A DNA stretch of 64,000 nucleotides, from positions 62,001-126,000 of IMG/VR virus record IMGVR_UViG_3300031576_000001. One strand, written 5' to 3'. The stretch is from a virus. Below the pieces are notes generated by a model, which was not told where the DNA came from, did no database searches, and saw nothing but the letters and a program-made list of their open reading frames with translations. Shown one piece after another: positions 1-9,106 of this stretch (position 1 is the first letter of the stretch; the number at the start of each line of letters is the position of its first letter). The position numbers and the translations under genes are program-made.

Positions 1-52
1 GTACTCAACCAACTTCTTCGTGGACTTGCCCGTAACCTTGGTGGTAACATGA
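1..52 (+). CDS. 3' end of an upstream gene (partial)
   Basis: The second reading frame is open from base 2 to a TGA at 50-52 and encodes a hydrophobic, beta-like tail ending in VTLVVT. The TGA overlaps the ATG at 49 in an ATGA junction, the usual sign of translational coupling in this genome. Too little of the protein is present to say what it is. The frame of the next gene is also open back to base 1, so that gene could instead start outside the window. Confidence 0.45.
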   Translation, partial: YSTNFFVDLPVTLVVT

Positions 53-399
53 CAACCAACACCTTCAGCATTGATTACGCCGCGCTAGAAAAGTCTGTGG
101 CCGGTTCTCCCTCTGACTTTGACCTGTCCACCATGGAGGTTGCCTCCTCCTCGGGTACGGATGCTTTTCTGGGGCGCCGTACCCCCAAGACTGCCTCGTC
201 GCACAGGCTACGTGTTGCTTCTATAGATCAACTCAAGGGGTTTATGCGGCTGTCACAGGAGTCTTTGGTACACATGAGCACGCAAGACCTTTGGTTTGCT
301 CGCCGCGAGGGTGACGAGCTTGTACTAGAGCGCCTCTTTGATGACAACGGTAGCCCCTTGAAGGTTTTACCCCGTGAGACAGCGAACCGCCAGAGCTGA
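49..399 (+). CDS. hypothetical protein, about 106-116 aa
   Basis: Small soluble protein of unknown function with no signal peptide or membrane segment. It starts with ATG in an ATGA overlap with the gene before it. In-frame TTA at 367-369 lies 30 bases before the TGA. If TTA ends translation, the protein is 106 residues and the overlap with the next gene (GTG at 374) disappears. The residues after the TTA (PRETANRQS) look like random read-through. Its place at the head of the virion block suggests a minor structural or assembly role, which is inference only. Confidence 0.6.
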   Translation: MTTNTFSIDYAALEKSVAGSPSDFDLSTMEVASSSGTDAFLGRRTPKTASSHRLRVASIDQLKGFMRLSQESLVHMSTQDLWFARREGDELVLERLFDDNGSPLKVLPRETANRQS

Positions 400-3300
400 G
401 AGCTTTCTACCCGCCCCGCCCCAAGAGGAGGGGGCAGGTTTTGGTGCGCCCGTCTCTGCGGGTGAGCGCAAGATACCGAAGAACTTCCCGTTTGACCCCA
501 AGGCATTGCAGCCTCTAGCCAGGACCGTGTGGGCGTCGTCGGTAGCCTTGGGTCATGCTCTCACGGCGTACCGCAACTTCAACAGGGTAAAATCCTCTTC
601 GGTGTCCCCGGACGGCTTGCTAGGCGGGCGTGGTTACGTGCTCAAGGTCACGGACCTACGCACTCGACTCTTTCGAGCCTGTGAGGAGCTATCGTCGGTG
701 ATTGACACGTTGCACGACGAGATAAATGCGCCTCACTGGCAGCCCAAGCTAGCGGACCTGGACGCTAACTCGGCTGAGGACATCCTTCATCTTCTCGACG
801 AAGCCGATTCAACCATGAAAGACCCCGAGGAGGAAGCCGATGAGAAGATCGACGACCTGGAGTCTGAAAATGACGGTCCTGGGGGCACGTCTACCAAGGA
901 GCGCTTTGGTGATAAGGAGACCCCTGGCTCGGATCTGCCCAAGGGGGGCAACGCTGACGAGCTAACCAAGACGCCGGGTAGCTCACGCAACAAGCTAGCC
1001 TCTTGGGACTATCAGCCCGCGACCAACCCCAAGGACACCTGGACGAACATCCCCGGTGGACCCCGTGTGCCTTCTCTGGACAGGAATCTGATTGAAAACT
1101 CCCCTGGGGGCTCGGCTAACGTGGGCGAACCCTCTTCGGAGCGCAACAGGGAGCGCACCCGCGAAGAGACCGACGAGAACAAAGGTATCAAGTTTTACGC
1201 TGCCGTAGCCTACTCGGTACTACCAGACGGCTCCCTTGAGCCCCAAAACACGGTAGACGACTTCGGGCTTGGGTACGGCGCCAAGGGTCCAAACTACAAC
1301 CCCCCTCAGTCTGACGGCAAGGGTATTACCGGACCCACAAGCGGTCTACCCGCTGGACCCCCGGCAAGCAAGGTCAGTCCTTGGGATTCGGACTCGACCC
1401 TGGTAACGGAGCGCCAGGTAAATGACACCACGCGCCACGGACAGTCCAAGCTGCCCCAGCCCCCGCTGAACGTGTCCCCTGTCGCCAGGTCTGACTATTA
1501 CGAGGACAAGGGGCTCCAACCCCTTACCGCAGAGAGCACCCTACCCCAACCCCAGGACGCCATGACGCCAACCGATACCGATCTTCCTGGGGCGAGTGCC
1601 ATGTTTGACCCGCGCGATACCGGCTACCGTAGGTGGGACGTTATACCCGTGGTCAAGCCCGACCCCCTTACCAGTCGAAAGTTACCCATGGGTGATCTAG
1701 GAAATCTTGCAGACTTTTTCGAGGAAACCGCTGGACCCGTGGATCATGAGTGGCTTGCGGTAGACCCCTCCGAGTACGGAGCGTCAGAGGCGCTCCCCCA
1801 GCAAAACCTGGACATGGTTCCTGACCTGAAGGCGCTGTGGAGTCATGCCGACCGTGACCCTTCGGTCTACGCGGTGCCTAACCGGGGGATGCTAGAGAAC
1901 TTCGGGGACGCCAGCCTACGCCATGCAGAGCCCCCTGCGTCACTTACCAAGGAGGCGATGACTCGCGCGGCTCGCCAGATTCTCTTGGTGAACCAGGAAC
2001 CCGCCGCATTCTTTGACGCGCTGCGGCGTAACCATGACCTCTCGACGCTTCGGGCGCACAAGGGGGTACTGGCAAGTGTACTGGCAGAGAGGGGTCTCCT
2101 GGGTCCGTTCTACCTGGACTCCTTGGATTTCCCGGGGTGTAACAAGCGTGAGGGTGTAGCCCTTGCGCATCAATGGTACGCCTCTACGCCCTACGTTCTC
2201 GCCAAGCCTGACTGCGGTGGCTGTGTCTTTGCGAGCAAGGAGCTAGGCAAGGATCACTGCTCGGTTTTTGCCAAGACGCTGGTAGCCACCCCTCCTTATA
2301 CCGAGGCTGAGGCTCTTCGCGTAGAGGGTGCGCAAGCGGCGAGGGGGGTACAAGCCTCACAAGCGAGCACGCCCAAGGAAAGAATTCGTCTTGCCCTTCT
2401 AGCCTCCCCGGTGGTGAGCCAGGCGCTCCCCGAGACCAAGCCGGTCGAGAACACTTCGCGTACCCTCACCCCTGTCAAGCCGGCGCCCGCGGTTACCGTC
2501 GCGGAAGACCTGGCGCTACCCAAGGCAGCGGCGCTGGTGGTACTCACAACCCAGGTTCAGTCTGGCAAGGTCGCCTTTGACCAAGCCGCGCAGTGGCACG
2601 CCAGGATACGGGAAGCCTCTACCTCAGCAACCCTCTCCGGTGTGGTGACTGACCTCACGCAAGCGACACCGCTCGCCAAGAGGGTTTACGAGGCGAACCC
2701 TCAAGCCCCCGTAGCCCCCCTGCCCTCCATGCCCGAGGTGCAGCAAGCCCTGGTTACGGCAGCCAACCTCACGAAGAAGCGTGACGCTGCGTTCAACCTC
2801 AAGGTGGCTCAGGAGAAAGCCAAGCCGGTACTGGCTCTTCTACGCCGGGAAATGCTCAAAGGTCGAAAGCCTGGTCAGCTAGAGCAAGCGTTGCGCGCTT
2901 CTTTTGACGTGACGGATCTGGCGAGCACAAAGCCTTTCTGGGCGCCCCTTGTCAAAGAGGCTGGGCTTTATGGTGAGGTGTACCTACCCCAAGAGGCTTT
3001 TGCTGACTGTCTCCGGGGTGCTGACATTGTAGCCTCGTATCAGCCCACGTTGAAAGTCATTGTCTCTGGGCAGAAGTGCGCGGGCTGTGTGCATAACCGG
3101 GTAGGGTACTGCAACGTGTACCGTCGCCCGCTGGTAGCCGGCAAGGAAGCGGCATTTACGCCCACGGTGGCTCGCTCTGTTTTTGACGACAAGCTAACCA
3201 GGGGCACGCTACCCGCCTCGTCTTGGTCGCGGTACGCCAGCCTCACCCCCCGTGACGCGGTACAGGCCATGTACCGCGAGGAACAGGCGCAACAAGCCAG

Positions 3301-3907
3301 GCGAGCGGACGATCTGTACACCGCATTTGCAGGCGCCTCTCAGGAGTACAGCACGTCAGACCTCACCAAGAGGGACGTGGTAAAGACCGCCCGTCTACAA
3401 CTAAACGAGGGTCTTTACGGGGATGACTTGCTCTCTGCGTTGCGGCTCAGGTTTGACGAGCGTGACCTACGGGCGAGCCTCCCCCTCCTTCGCCCTGTGC
3501 TAGCCGAGCAAGGCTTGCAAGGGATATACTACGTGGACCCCACGGTCTATGACGACTACGGCACGGGGTGTGATACGGCGTCTAGCCTTCACCGGACGAG
3601 GGGCGCCATCAAGTACGCCAAGGTGGGTCCAGCGTGCTTCGGGTGTCTATTCCAGACGCGCCCCGGGGTGTGCTCCAAGCTGGCAAAGACCCTGGTACAG
3701 AACCCCCCCTACACGGACAAGACCGCTCAGCAAAAAGCTATTCTAGCGTCGGGTAGGTCAACAGAGACAGATTATGCCTCTTTGCTGAACAATGGGGCTA
3801 ACGTGGTGGCAGAGTACCACCTACGTAGCCAGGGGGACATTGAGCTAGACCCGGAGAACCCCAACCCAGCCCCGATAGGGGTTCAACTCGGGGGTAACGT
3901 GATATGA
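374..3907 (+). CDS. large virion-type protein with three Cys-rich repeats; possibly two genes
   Basis: The ORF encodes 1177 residues from a GTG preceded by AAGG. Residues 1-436 are acidic, Pro/Gly/Asp-rich and probably disordered. The C-terminal half carries a domain of about 115 residues three times (near 528-645, 812-930 and 1002-1115). Each copy ends in a cysteine motif: CGGC..C near 613, CAGC..C near 902, CFGC..C near 1088, followed by LV and, in copies 1 and 3, PPYT. The motif suggests a repeated metal-binding or disulfide module. In-frame TTA at 1682-1684 (codon 437) falls exactly between the two halves and is followed by ATG at 1688, so the halves may be separate genes. I do not recognise a named family. 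Confidence 0.75.
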   Translation: MRQRTARAESFLPAPPQEEGAGFGAPVSAGERKIPKNFPFDPKALQPLARTVWASSVALGHALTAYRNFNRVKSSSVSPDGLLGGRGYVLKVTDLRTRLFRACEELSSVIDTLHDEINAPHWQPKLADLDANSAEDILHLLDEADSTMKDPEEEADEKIDDLESENDGPGGTSTKERFGDKETPGSDLPKGGNADELTKTPGSSRNKLASWDYQPATNPKDTWTNIPGGPRVPSLDRNLIENSPGGSANVGEPSSERNRERTREETDENKGIKFYAAVAYSVLPDGSLEPQNTVDDFGLGYGAKGPNYNPPQSDGKGITGPTSGLPAGPPASKVSPWDSDSTLVTERQVNDTTRHGQSKLPQPPLNVSPVARSDYYEDKGLQPLTAESTLPQPQDAMTPTDTDLPGASAMFDPRDTGYRRWDVIPVVKPDPLTSRKLPMGDLGNLADFFEETAGPVDHEWLAVDPSEYGASEALPQQNLDMVPDLKALWSHADRDPSVYAVPNRGMLENFGDASLRHAEPPASLTKEAMTRAARQILLVNQEPAAFFDALRRNHDLSTLRAHKGVLASVLAERGLLGPFYLDSLDFPGCNKREGVALAHQWYASTPYVLAKPDCGGCVFASKELGKDHCSVFAKTLVATPPYTEAEALRVEGAQAARGVQASQASTPKERIRLALLASPVVSQALPETKPVENTSRTLTPVKPAPAVTVAEDLALPKAAALVVLTTQVQSGKVAFDQAAQWHARIREASTSATLSGVVTDLTQATPLAKRVYEANPQAPVAPLPSMPEVQQALVTAANLTKKRDAAFNLKVAQEKAKPVLALLRREMLKGRKPGQLEQALRASFDVTDLASTKPFWAPLVKEAGLYGEVYLPQEAFADCLRGADIVASYQPTLKVIVSGQKCAGCVHNRVGYCNVYRRPLVAGKEAAFTPTVARSVFDDKLTRGTLPASSWSRYASLTPRDAVQAMYREEQAQQARRADDLYTAFAGASQEYSTSDLTKRDVVKTARLQLNEGLYGDDLLSALRLRFDERDLRASLPLLRPVLAEQGLQGIYYVDPTVYDDYGTGCDTASSLHRTRGAIKYAKVGPACFGCLFQTRPGVCSKLAKTLVQNPPYTDKTAQQKAILASGRSTETDYASLLNNGANVVAEYHLRSQGDIELDPENPNPAPIGVQLGGNVI

Positions 3908-4293
3908 CGCTCTCTGAGAGGGTAGCCTCTCGGTATCACCAGGTTCTAGCTGACCGTGACAAGGGCGACCGAGCCAACGCCCGCAAGCTCTCTCAGCCTA
4001 TCAACACACCCAAGGGGATCGACCGGGGGGTTGTCAAGGACAATGGGCGAGTGGATCTCTCGCTGGAAGAGTCGGTTTCGCAGTCCAAGACAGACATACA
4101 CCCCAAGGATGTTTTCCCCTCGACCCCTAACAATGTGGGGATGCTCAACCTGGCGGAAACTGGCAAGGATCTGTCAAAGGCGCTAGAAACCAAGGTACCC
4201 AAGGACAAGGGGCACGACGCGGTAAGCAACCTCTCTCAGTACCTCATCGAGACCAAGGGGGGAGGGTCAGCCAAGCCAGCCGGGAGACGCTAA
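3904..4293 (+). CDS. hypothetical protein with N-terminal LSERVASRY motif
   Basis: A 129-residue hydrophilic protein coupled to the preceding gene by an ATGA overlap. Its first residues, MTLSERVASRYHQVL, belong to a short motif (hydrophobic-x-ER-V/I-x-x-RY) also seen at the start of the 31216 gene and the end of the 27637 gene. The rest is rich in Lys, Asp and Ser and looks disordered. By position and shared motif it may be a minor head or core protein; this is inference. It contains no in-frame TTA and ends in TAA. Confidence 0.65.
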   Translation: MTLSERVASRYHQVLADRDKGDRANARKLSQPINTPKGIDRGVVKDNGRVDLSLEESVSQSKTDIHPKDVFPSTPNNVGMLNLAETGKDLSKALETKVPKDKGHDAVSNLSQYLIETKGGGSAKPAGRR

Positions 4294-4304
4294 CGGGAGT
4301 GTAC

Positions 4305-4985
4305 ATGCCACCAGATGAAAATGAACCAAAGACAGAATTGGTCGAGGACAAACGCCCCCCGGTTCTGGTGCCTATGTACCAGAGAACCCGAGCCGACCAC
4401 GTAAGCGCCCTAGTCAGAGCCAAAGATGCTCACGTTCGCACGGACCCTCTGGTCAAGACGGTAGCTGACAAGAGCCCCCCGAAAGACATACTCGACGGGG
4501 TGCTACTTGAGCTAGCCAAAGAGGCTGCCGCGCTGGGGTTCGCAATTCGCGAAGTGGACAAGACCGGGCGGGATAGCTCCAAGCTGTCCAGGTCAAGAGC
4601 GGACGTGCTTGGTAAAATAGCCGTGATTGCCGTAGACCGTAATCGCATGGGTACGGACGAGCTAGACCTCCGGTCAAGCAAGGTCCAACTCCTGTTCAAC
4701 CTCTGGATTACTAACCTGTCCAAGGTCGCCCGCGATACCATGACACGCGAGCAAGCTGACCTGTTCTTCTCCAAGCTGACCGCTGCCATGGCCGGCTGGG
4801 AGAATGAGGCAGAGTCCAACCTGAAAGGCGTATTATGCCCTCTCAGGACAAGCGACCTAACACCCCGTCCATGGCGTCTCTGCTCGCCAAAGCAGGGCGT
4901 GACGTGGTGCAATCCCAGGACGCTGACGTTCCCGTTGCCGACCCCTCGGGACGCCCAGCTACCGCCAGAATCTTCAACATCATAG
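4305..4985 (+). CDS. helical protein upstream of terminase; candidate small terminase subunit
   Basis: ATG at 4305 is preceded by CGGGAG at a 5-base spacing; the GTG at 4299 is a weaker start choice. The first 176 residues are helical and charged. Residues after that are Pro/Arg/Ser/Thr-rich and read the terminase 5' end in a second frame. In-frame TTA at 4833-4835 overlaps the terminase ATG as TTATG. Treating TTA as stop gives a 176-residue protein and removes a 151-base overlap. Its size, helical content and position immediately before the large terminase subunit fit a small terminase subunit, but no motif proves it. Confidence 0.6.
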   Translation: MPPDENEPKTELVEDKRPPVLVPMYQRTRADHVSALVRAKDAHVRTDPLVKTVADKSPPKDILDGVLLELAKEAAALGFAIREVDKTGRDSSKLSRSRADVLGKIAVIAVDRNRMGTDELDLRSSKVQLLFNLWITNLSKVARDTMTREQADLFFSKLTAAMAGWENEAESNLKGVLCPLRTSDLTPRPWRLCSPKQGVTWCNPRTLTFPLPTPRDAQLPPESSTS

Positions 4986-6844
4986 ATTACATTGAGGCTC
5001 CCTGGGGCTTGGATATGAAGGTCTTTCCTGTCCAGCGCTTCATTATCAAGATGTTCTACAATCTCCCGCTAGATGACACGCTACCCGCGGGCGAGACGCA
5101 ACGCATCACGGTAACGGATATGTTCCGTACTAAGACATACCACACATTTACCGAGCGTGAGTATCTGCAATACCTTTATGACGAGGGGCGTTGTAATCTC
5201 TCAGAGCAAGACAACGACCGAAGAGAGCTTATCTTGGTGTGTGGGAGAAGGAGCGGCAAAACCCTCATAGCTGGCATTTTTGCTTCTTATGAGATATATC
5301 GCCTACTCTCTCTAGTGAATCCGCAGAAGTATTACGGACTACCGCAAGGTGACCGTATTCAGATAATCAGCGTAGCTACGGACAAGGAACAGGCGGGCAT
5401 TCTCTTCAACGGAGTCACGGGACACATTACCAAGTGCGACTATTTCACCCCGTACCTGGCACGTAACACACAGAGCAATGTCACGTTCCGCACCCCCTTT
5501 GAGATAGAGAAATACGGGGACACGATACGGCAGGGTGACGGCAAGTTTGTCTCGTACAACGGCAAGGCTAGCCTACGGCTGGCGTTCAAGTCGTGCATCG
5601 CTAAAGGGCTTCGTGGTTCTGGCAACATTGTCATTGTGCTCGACGAGTTTGCACACTTTCAGGTAAAGGGGCAGGCGTCAGCCAAAGAGATATACGACGC
5701 CATCACCCCGTCAAAAGCAGCGTTCTCGCCTAAAGACCCTACAAACCCTATGCGACCAATAGGAGTGGTGGAGTCTCGTGTCATCCTGATTTCCTCTCCG
5801 CTCAACAAGGAGGGTAAGTTCTACGAGCTATTCCACCAAGCCATGGCAAAGGGTCCAGGCTCCGAAAACCTCTTGGCGATTCAGGTGCCGACCTGGGAAA
5901 TGAACCCCACGGTAGAGGCTGGTTACCTCAAAGAGAAGTACTACTCAGACCCGCCCGTGTTCATGGTGGAGCACGGGGCAGAGTTTTCTGACCGCCTCCG
6001 GGGCTGGCTAGAGCGCGAGGAGGACTTGCTTGCTTGCATCGACCCGTTGCACCGCCCCGTGGACCGAGGGGTGCCCCGTGTGCCCTACTTTATGGGTATC
6101 GACGTGGGGCTCATCCATGACGGCACGTCTATCTTCCTCTCGCGCCTCGACGGGGACCGCATTGTGGCGGACTACCACGAGACCTGGCACGCAGGCATCC
6201 CCTGGAAAGAGAGCAACCCTCACCTTCTTAGCCCAGGGACCATGTACGCCAACGGGCTCGACAAGGTAGAACGCCTTGACTTTGACGAGATCGCCAACTG
6301 GATCGTCTCTCTCTGCCAACGGTTCTACGTGGTCGGGGGTCTCTTTGACCGCTGGAATGGTATCCCCTTGGAGCAAGCGCTACACAAGAGGGGTCTCACC
6401 CAGTTTCAGTCTGATTTCTTCTCAAAAGACCAGCGCAGCAAGATGTACCAGGCGGCAAAGATGATGATTTTCGACAAGAAAGTCATCCTGTATGACTGGC
6501 CGCGCCCAGAGGGGGGTAAGGTGGGGAGGTCACCCTTCATTCGTGAGCTTCTCAACCTTCAGGCACACCAGTACACTGCCAATTTGGTGGAGGTCGCCGC
6601 GCCCGCGGTTCCTGGGGCGCACGACGACACGTCAGACGCTTTTACTCGCTCGGTCTGGCTAGCCACGGAGCAGTTGAAAAACAGGAAGATCGTGGCTAGC
6701 CCCTTTGCAGGGGGTGCGCGCCCCACGTCGCCCGGAGCCTCCACGGTGAGCTACGCCGTGCAGAAAGCACGTAACCACGGGCTATTCACGGATAGACTCT
6801 CCCCTAACTCGGCTCTGGGTCGGCGCCTGACGCGGCGTCGCTAA
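4835..6844 (+). CDS. terL: terminase large subunit (DNA packaging ATPase-nuclease)
   Basis: 669 residues, normal for the family. The ATPase domain shows Walker A GRRSGKT near residues 138-144 and Walker B VIVLDEFAHF near 266-275, with the catalytic Glu after the Asp. The RNase H-like nuclease domain shows three acidic clusters: MGIDVGL near 420, GGLFDRWNG near 500 and HDDTSDAF near 596-602. The protein pumps DNA into the prohead at the portal and cuts concatemers. No in-frame TTA occurs in its 669 codons. The portal gene lies 2.3 kb downstream, separated by tandem paralogues of unknown function. Confidence 0.95.
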   Translation: MPSQDKRPNTPSMASLLAKAGRDVVQSQDADVPVADPSGRPATARIFNIIDYIEAPWGLDMKVFPVQRFIIKMFYNLPLDDTLPAGETQRITVTDMFRTKTYHTFTEREYLQYLYDEGRCNLSEQDNDRRELILVCGRRSGKTLIAGIFASYEIYRLLSLVNPQKYYGLPQGDRIQIISVATDKEQAGILFNGVTGHITKCDYFTPYLARNTQSNVTFRTPFEIEKYGDTIRQGDGKFVSYNGKASLRLAFKSCIAKGLRGSGNIVIVLDEFAHFQVKGQASAKEIYDAITPSKAAFSPKDPTNPMRPIGVVESRVILISSPLNKEGKFYELFHQAMAKGPGSENLLAIQVPTWEMNPTVEAGYLKEKYYSDPPVFMVEHGAEFSDRLRGWLEREEDLLACIDPLHRPVDRGVPRVPYFMGIDVGLIHDGTSIFLSRLDGDRIVADYHETWHAGIPWKESNPHLLSPGTMYANGLDKVERLDFDEIANWIVSLCQRFYVVGGLFDRWNGIPLEQALHKRGLTQFQSDFFSKDQRSKMYQAAKMMIFDKKVILYDWPRPEGGKVGRSPFIRELLNLQAHQYTANLVEVAAPAVPGAHDDTSDAFTRSVWLATEQLKNRKIVASPFAGGARPTSPGASTVSYAVQKARNHGLFTDRLSPNSALGRRLTRRR

Positions 6845-6893
6845 GAGACAGGCTCCTACAAACCTCGGTGTGCCTCTACCCGACGCGGCGTCG
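6829..6893 (+). repeat. two copies of the palindrome-like GACGCGGCGTCG
   Basis: The 12-mer at 6829-6840, at the end of the terminase gene, recurs at 6882-6893 in the short gap before the next gene. Each copy can fold as GACGC-G-GCGTC. No T-tract follows, so a terminator is not supported. It may be a protein-binding site or chance. Confidence 0.3.
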
Positions 6894-6922
6894 TTTAGTC
6901 CCCACGCCAGGGGGTACGAACG

Positions 6923-7177
6923 GTGTCTGCCTCTGACCCTGACCCCCTTGTGTTTGCCAACCGCATCCTTCACATGATGCTCAGGAACCTCTTTGCTGAA
7001 AAGTACAAGGTTGCGCCCCCTGACTACTTGCGAATGCGGGTGGTCTTTCGCAAGCTAGGCGGCTCCTGGCAAGACGTGTGGGATGGCGACCCCGACCAAG
7101 TACACCTCTTGCAAAGCATCGTCAAAGCCTGGGGCAACATGCCGGGTCATGCTAACCTGAGCAGTGAGGTTGTTTAG
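6923..7177 (+). CDS. hypothetical protein, 84 aa
   Basis: Small protein starting at GTG with AGGGGG about 8 bases upstream. It is mixed alpha/beta with a charged centre and no membrane segment or cysteine. It ends in TAG three bases before the next ATG. No family is recognised. Its position between terminase and the 7180 paralogue array suggests a virion-assembly role. Confidence 0.55.
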   Translation: MSASDPDPLVFANRILHMMLRNLFAEKYKVAPPDYLRMRVVFRKLGGSWQDVWDGDPDQVHLLQSIVKAWGNMPGHANLSSEVV

Positions 7178-7179
7178 TC

Positions 7180-7773
7180 ATGCCAGACTTCCCCCGTAAC
7201 CGAGACTGTCACGCCCTCTTTCGGGGGGACTCGTTTCCGTCCCTCATTGACAACAATCTTGTCAACGGGGGCTGGAGTGGGGGGTCTGGCGTAGAGTGGA
7301 CCACGCCGTTCAAGGATGAGCCTGTGGTAACCCGTACCGATGGGTACGCTTGCGGGTTCATCCTGTTTGGGTCGAGTGAGTCGTCGGACCAGTACACTGC
7401 CAGTACACACCAGAGCCTCACCTACCGCTACAGTGAGATTTGCTCCGGGGGTTGGCTTATCTCGACCCTCAGTTACGAGAAGTACACCTACGCCTCTCGG
7501 CTCATCCCCCCCTTGGTGCTCATCAATTACCTGCCCACAGACCGGCTGGTATTCTCCCTGAGAGGGTTGTGGACCAAGGAGGACGAGTGGACCCTCTCAG
7601 GTGACCCGAGGGCGCCTAACCAGTACTACGCCGGGGGTGTGGTACAAACACCCACACAAGCCACGTCCTTCTACCTCACCTTGCAGTCCTACCTCTTATG
7701 CCATCTACCTACCCCCCAAGAACCCGAGACTGCGTGGTCTCTTACCGTAGCGTCCGCTACTCGGTCAGGGTAG
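7180..7773 (+). CDS. tandem paralogue 1 of 3, beta-rich virion-type protein
   Basis: First of three adjacent homologous genes. All begin with MP..x.TRDC-like residues and share STTYEKYTYASR-like and SLRGLWTKEDEWTLS blocks. In-frame TTA at 7696-7698 falls exactly where copy 3 has its TAG, and overlaps the ATG of copy 2 (TTATG). The 25 residues after the TTA read copy 2 in another frame and have no counterpart in copy 3. With TTA as stop the protein is 172 residues. The fold looks beta-rich with many Gly, Trp and Tyr, suiting a capsid-surface or fibre protein, but function is unknown. Confidence 0.75.
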   Translation: MPDFPRNRDCHALFRGDSFPSLIDNNLVNGGWSGGSGVEWTTPFKDEPVVTRTDGYACGFILFGSSESSDQYTASTHQSLTYRYSEICSGGWLISTLSYEKYTYASRLIPPLVLINYLPTDRLVFSLRGLWTKEDEWTLSGDPRAPNQYYAGGVVQTPTQATSFYLTLQSYLLCHLPTPQEPETAWSLTVASATRSG

Positions 7774-8300
7774 ACCCTGCGGTCAAGTTCTGGCAGGGGG
7801 GTCAGGGCTTTCGGTGGGACGACTCCCCCCTGGACGAGATCCGGGTTACGTCCACGGACGGCTACGGGGCGGGTTTTGCGCTCTTCGGGTCAGATGAGGT
7901 CCATGACCAGCTAACGGCCATGTCAGGCAACCAGCCGTTGCACGAGTTCTTGACGCTGGGGGTGGGCACCTGGCTTATCTCGACCCGGACTTACGAGAAG
8001 TACACGCTGGCGTCGCGGACCATTCCCCCGCTCATTCCCTTGGTCTACGCGCCCAACGAGCCATTGTACTTCAGCCTGAGAGGGTTGTGGACCAAGGAAG
8101 ACGAGTGGACGCTTTCACTGGACCCGAGGGCGCCCTCCCCGGTGGTGGCTCGCGTACAGATGCCCCCCTCTTTGCTAACCGATGACTACCTCTCCCTTCA
8201 CACGGCGCTTTTATGCCTGAGATCGCTCGCACCCGAGATTGTGTCCTGTTTTACAAGGGCGATGTGTACGCCGTGGAGACCAACCTCACGTTCTGGCTAG
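7698..8300 (+). CDS. tandem paralogue 2 of 3, beta-rich virion-type protein
   Basis: Second copy of the array, with start MPSTYPPRTRDC. It keeps YEKYTLASR and SLRGLWTKEDEWTLSLDPRAP. In-frame TTA at 8211-8213 overlaps the ATG of copy 3 and aligns with the TAG of copy 3. The 29 residues after it are read from copy 3 in the wrong frame. Probable mature length is 171 residues. The three copies arose by tandem duplication and have since diverged outside the conserved block. Confidence 0.75.
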   Translation: MPSTYPPRTRDCVVSYRSVRYSVRVDPAVKFWQGGQGFRWDDSPLDEIRVTSTDGYGAGFALFGSDEVHDQLTAMSGNQPLHEFLTLGVGTWLISTRTYEKYTLASRTIPPLIPLVYAPNEPLYFSLRGLWTKEDEWTLSLDPRAPSPVVARVQMPPSLLTDDYLSLHTALLCLRSLAPEIVSCFTRAMCTPWRPTSRSG

Positions 8301-8716
8301 GAGGTCAGGGCGCCAGGTGGGTACAGTCCCCGGGAGACCACCGTGTAGTCACCACGTCGGACGGTGGTTTTGGGGGGTACTTCCTCTGGGGCAGTGATGA
8401 GGCGTCAGACCAGTACAACGCAATGACCGGGCAGTTCTTGCGGTATGGTTACGCCGTGTTCTCTGCGGGTGGTAGTGTCTTCTCGACCACGACGTATGAA
8501 AAGTACACTTACGCCTCTCGACTCATCCCACCCCTCGTCCCTCTGATTTACAATGCGGGGGAGCCTCTGTACTTCAGCCTGAGAGGGTTGTGGACCAAGG
8601 AAGACGAGTGGACGCTTTCACTGGACCCGCGCGCTCCGGCGTCCGTAGCTGGGTACTGTGTGCAAGTACCCAAGACCGTCAACCGCTTCTTCCTGGGTGT
8701 GTACACCACCCTCTAG
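8213..8716 (+). CDS. tandem paralogue 3 of 3, beta-rich virion-type protein
   Basis: Last copy of the array, 167 residues, and the only one with a canonical stop (TAG) at the homologous C-terminus VYTTL. It therefore defines where the other two copies should end. It shares the SLRGLWTKEDEWTLSLDPRAP block and the RDCVLFYKGD start region. No signal peptide or membrane segment is present. Multicopy, non-enzymatic appearance and location beside head genes suggest a structural or decoration role. Confidence 0.75.
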   Translation: MPEIARTRDCVLFYKGDVYAVETNLTFWLGGQGARWVQSPGDHRVVTTSDGGFGGYFLWGSDEASDQYNAMTGQFLRYGYAVFSAGGSVFSTTTYEKYTYASRLIPPLVPLIYNAGEPLYFSLRGLWTKEDEWTLSLDPRAPASVAGYCVQVPKTVNRFFLGVYTTL

Positions 8717-8725
8717 GCAATCTAC

Positions 8726-9091
8726 ATGAAGACCACGGAAGAACTACACAGGGAGCTGCGGGTTCACCTTGGGATGGTTCAGCATCACAGCAAAGAGGCG
8801 CACATTCTCGCCTCTCAGCTAGGAGAGCTATACACCCAAGAGGCACGGACTCTAGCCTCTCAACAAGGAGACCCCTATGCCCGCGAGCGTACACAGGAAG
8901 CTCGCCAGTCTGCTCGCATGATGCGTACCCTAGCAGACACCGCCAAGGGAGTGTACCTGCGGCTGCGCGCCCTGGCTCGCGTGGAAACCAGGCTAGCGGA
9001 GCGACAACCTGTCAAGCAAGAGCCCCCGAAACCAAAGCCGGCACCCATCGTGCCCTCCTCTGACCCCATGGCAGAGCTAGGCTTCAAATGA
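8726..9091 (+). CDS. coiled-coil protein, 121 aa
   Basis: Begins with ATG nine bases after the previous TAG. Residues 1-95 are almost wholly helical, rich in Glu, Gln, Arg and Ala with heptad-like leucines. The tail is Pro/Lys-rich (EPPKPKPAP). The gene directly precedes the portal gene. A small coiled-coil next to portal could be an assembly or head-completion factor; no family is recognised. Confidence 0.6.
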   Translation: MKTTEELHRELRVHLGMVQHHSKEAHILASQLGELYTQEARTLASQQGDPYARERTQEARQSARMMRTLADTAKGVYLRLRALARVETRLAERQPVKQEPPKPKPAPIVPSSDPMAELGFK

Positions 9092-9106
9092 GCATGAGGT
9101 TACCCT

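Noticed and set aside
4800-4985. A long overlap between the 4305 gene and terminase that could mean a programmed frameshift or sequencing error
   Set aside because: The in-frame TTA at the terminase start explains it, no slippery sequence is evident, and the overlapping residues of the upstream frame look random.
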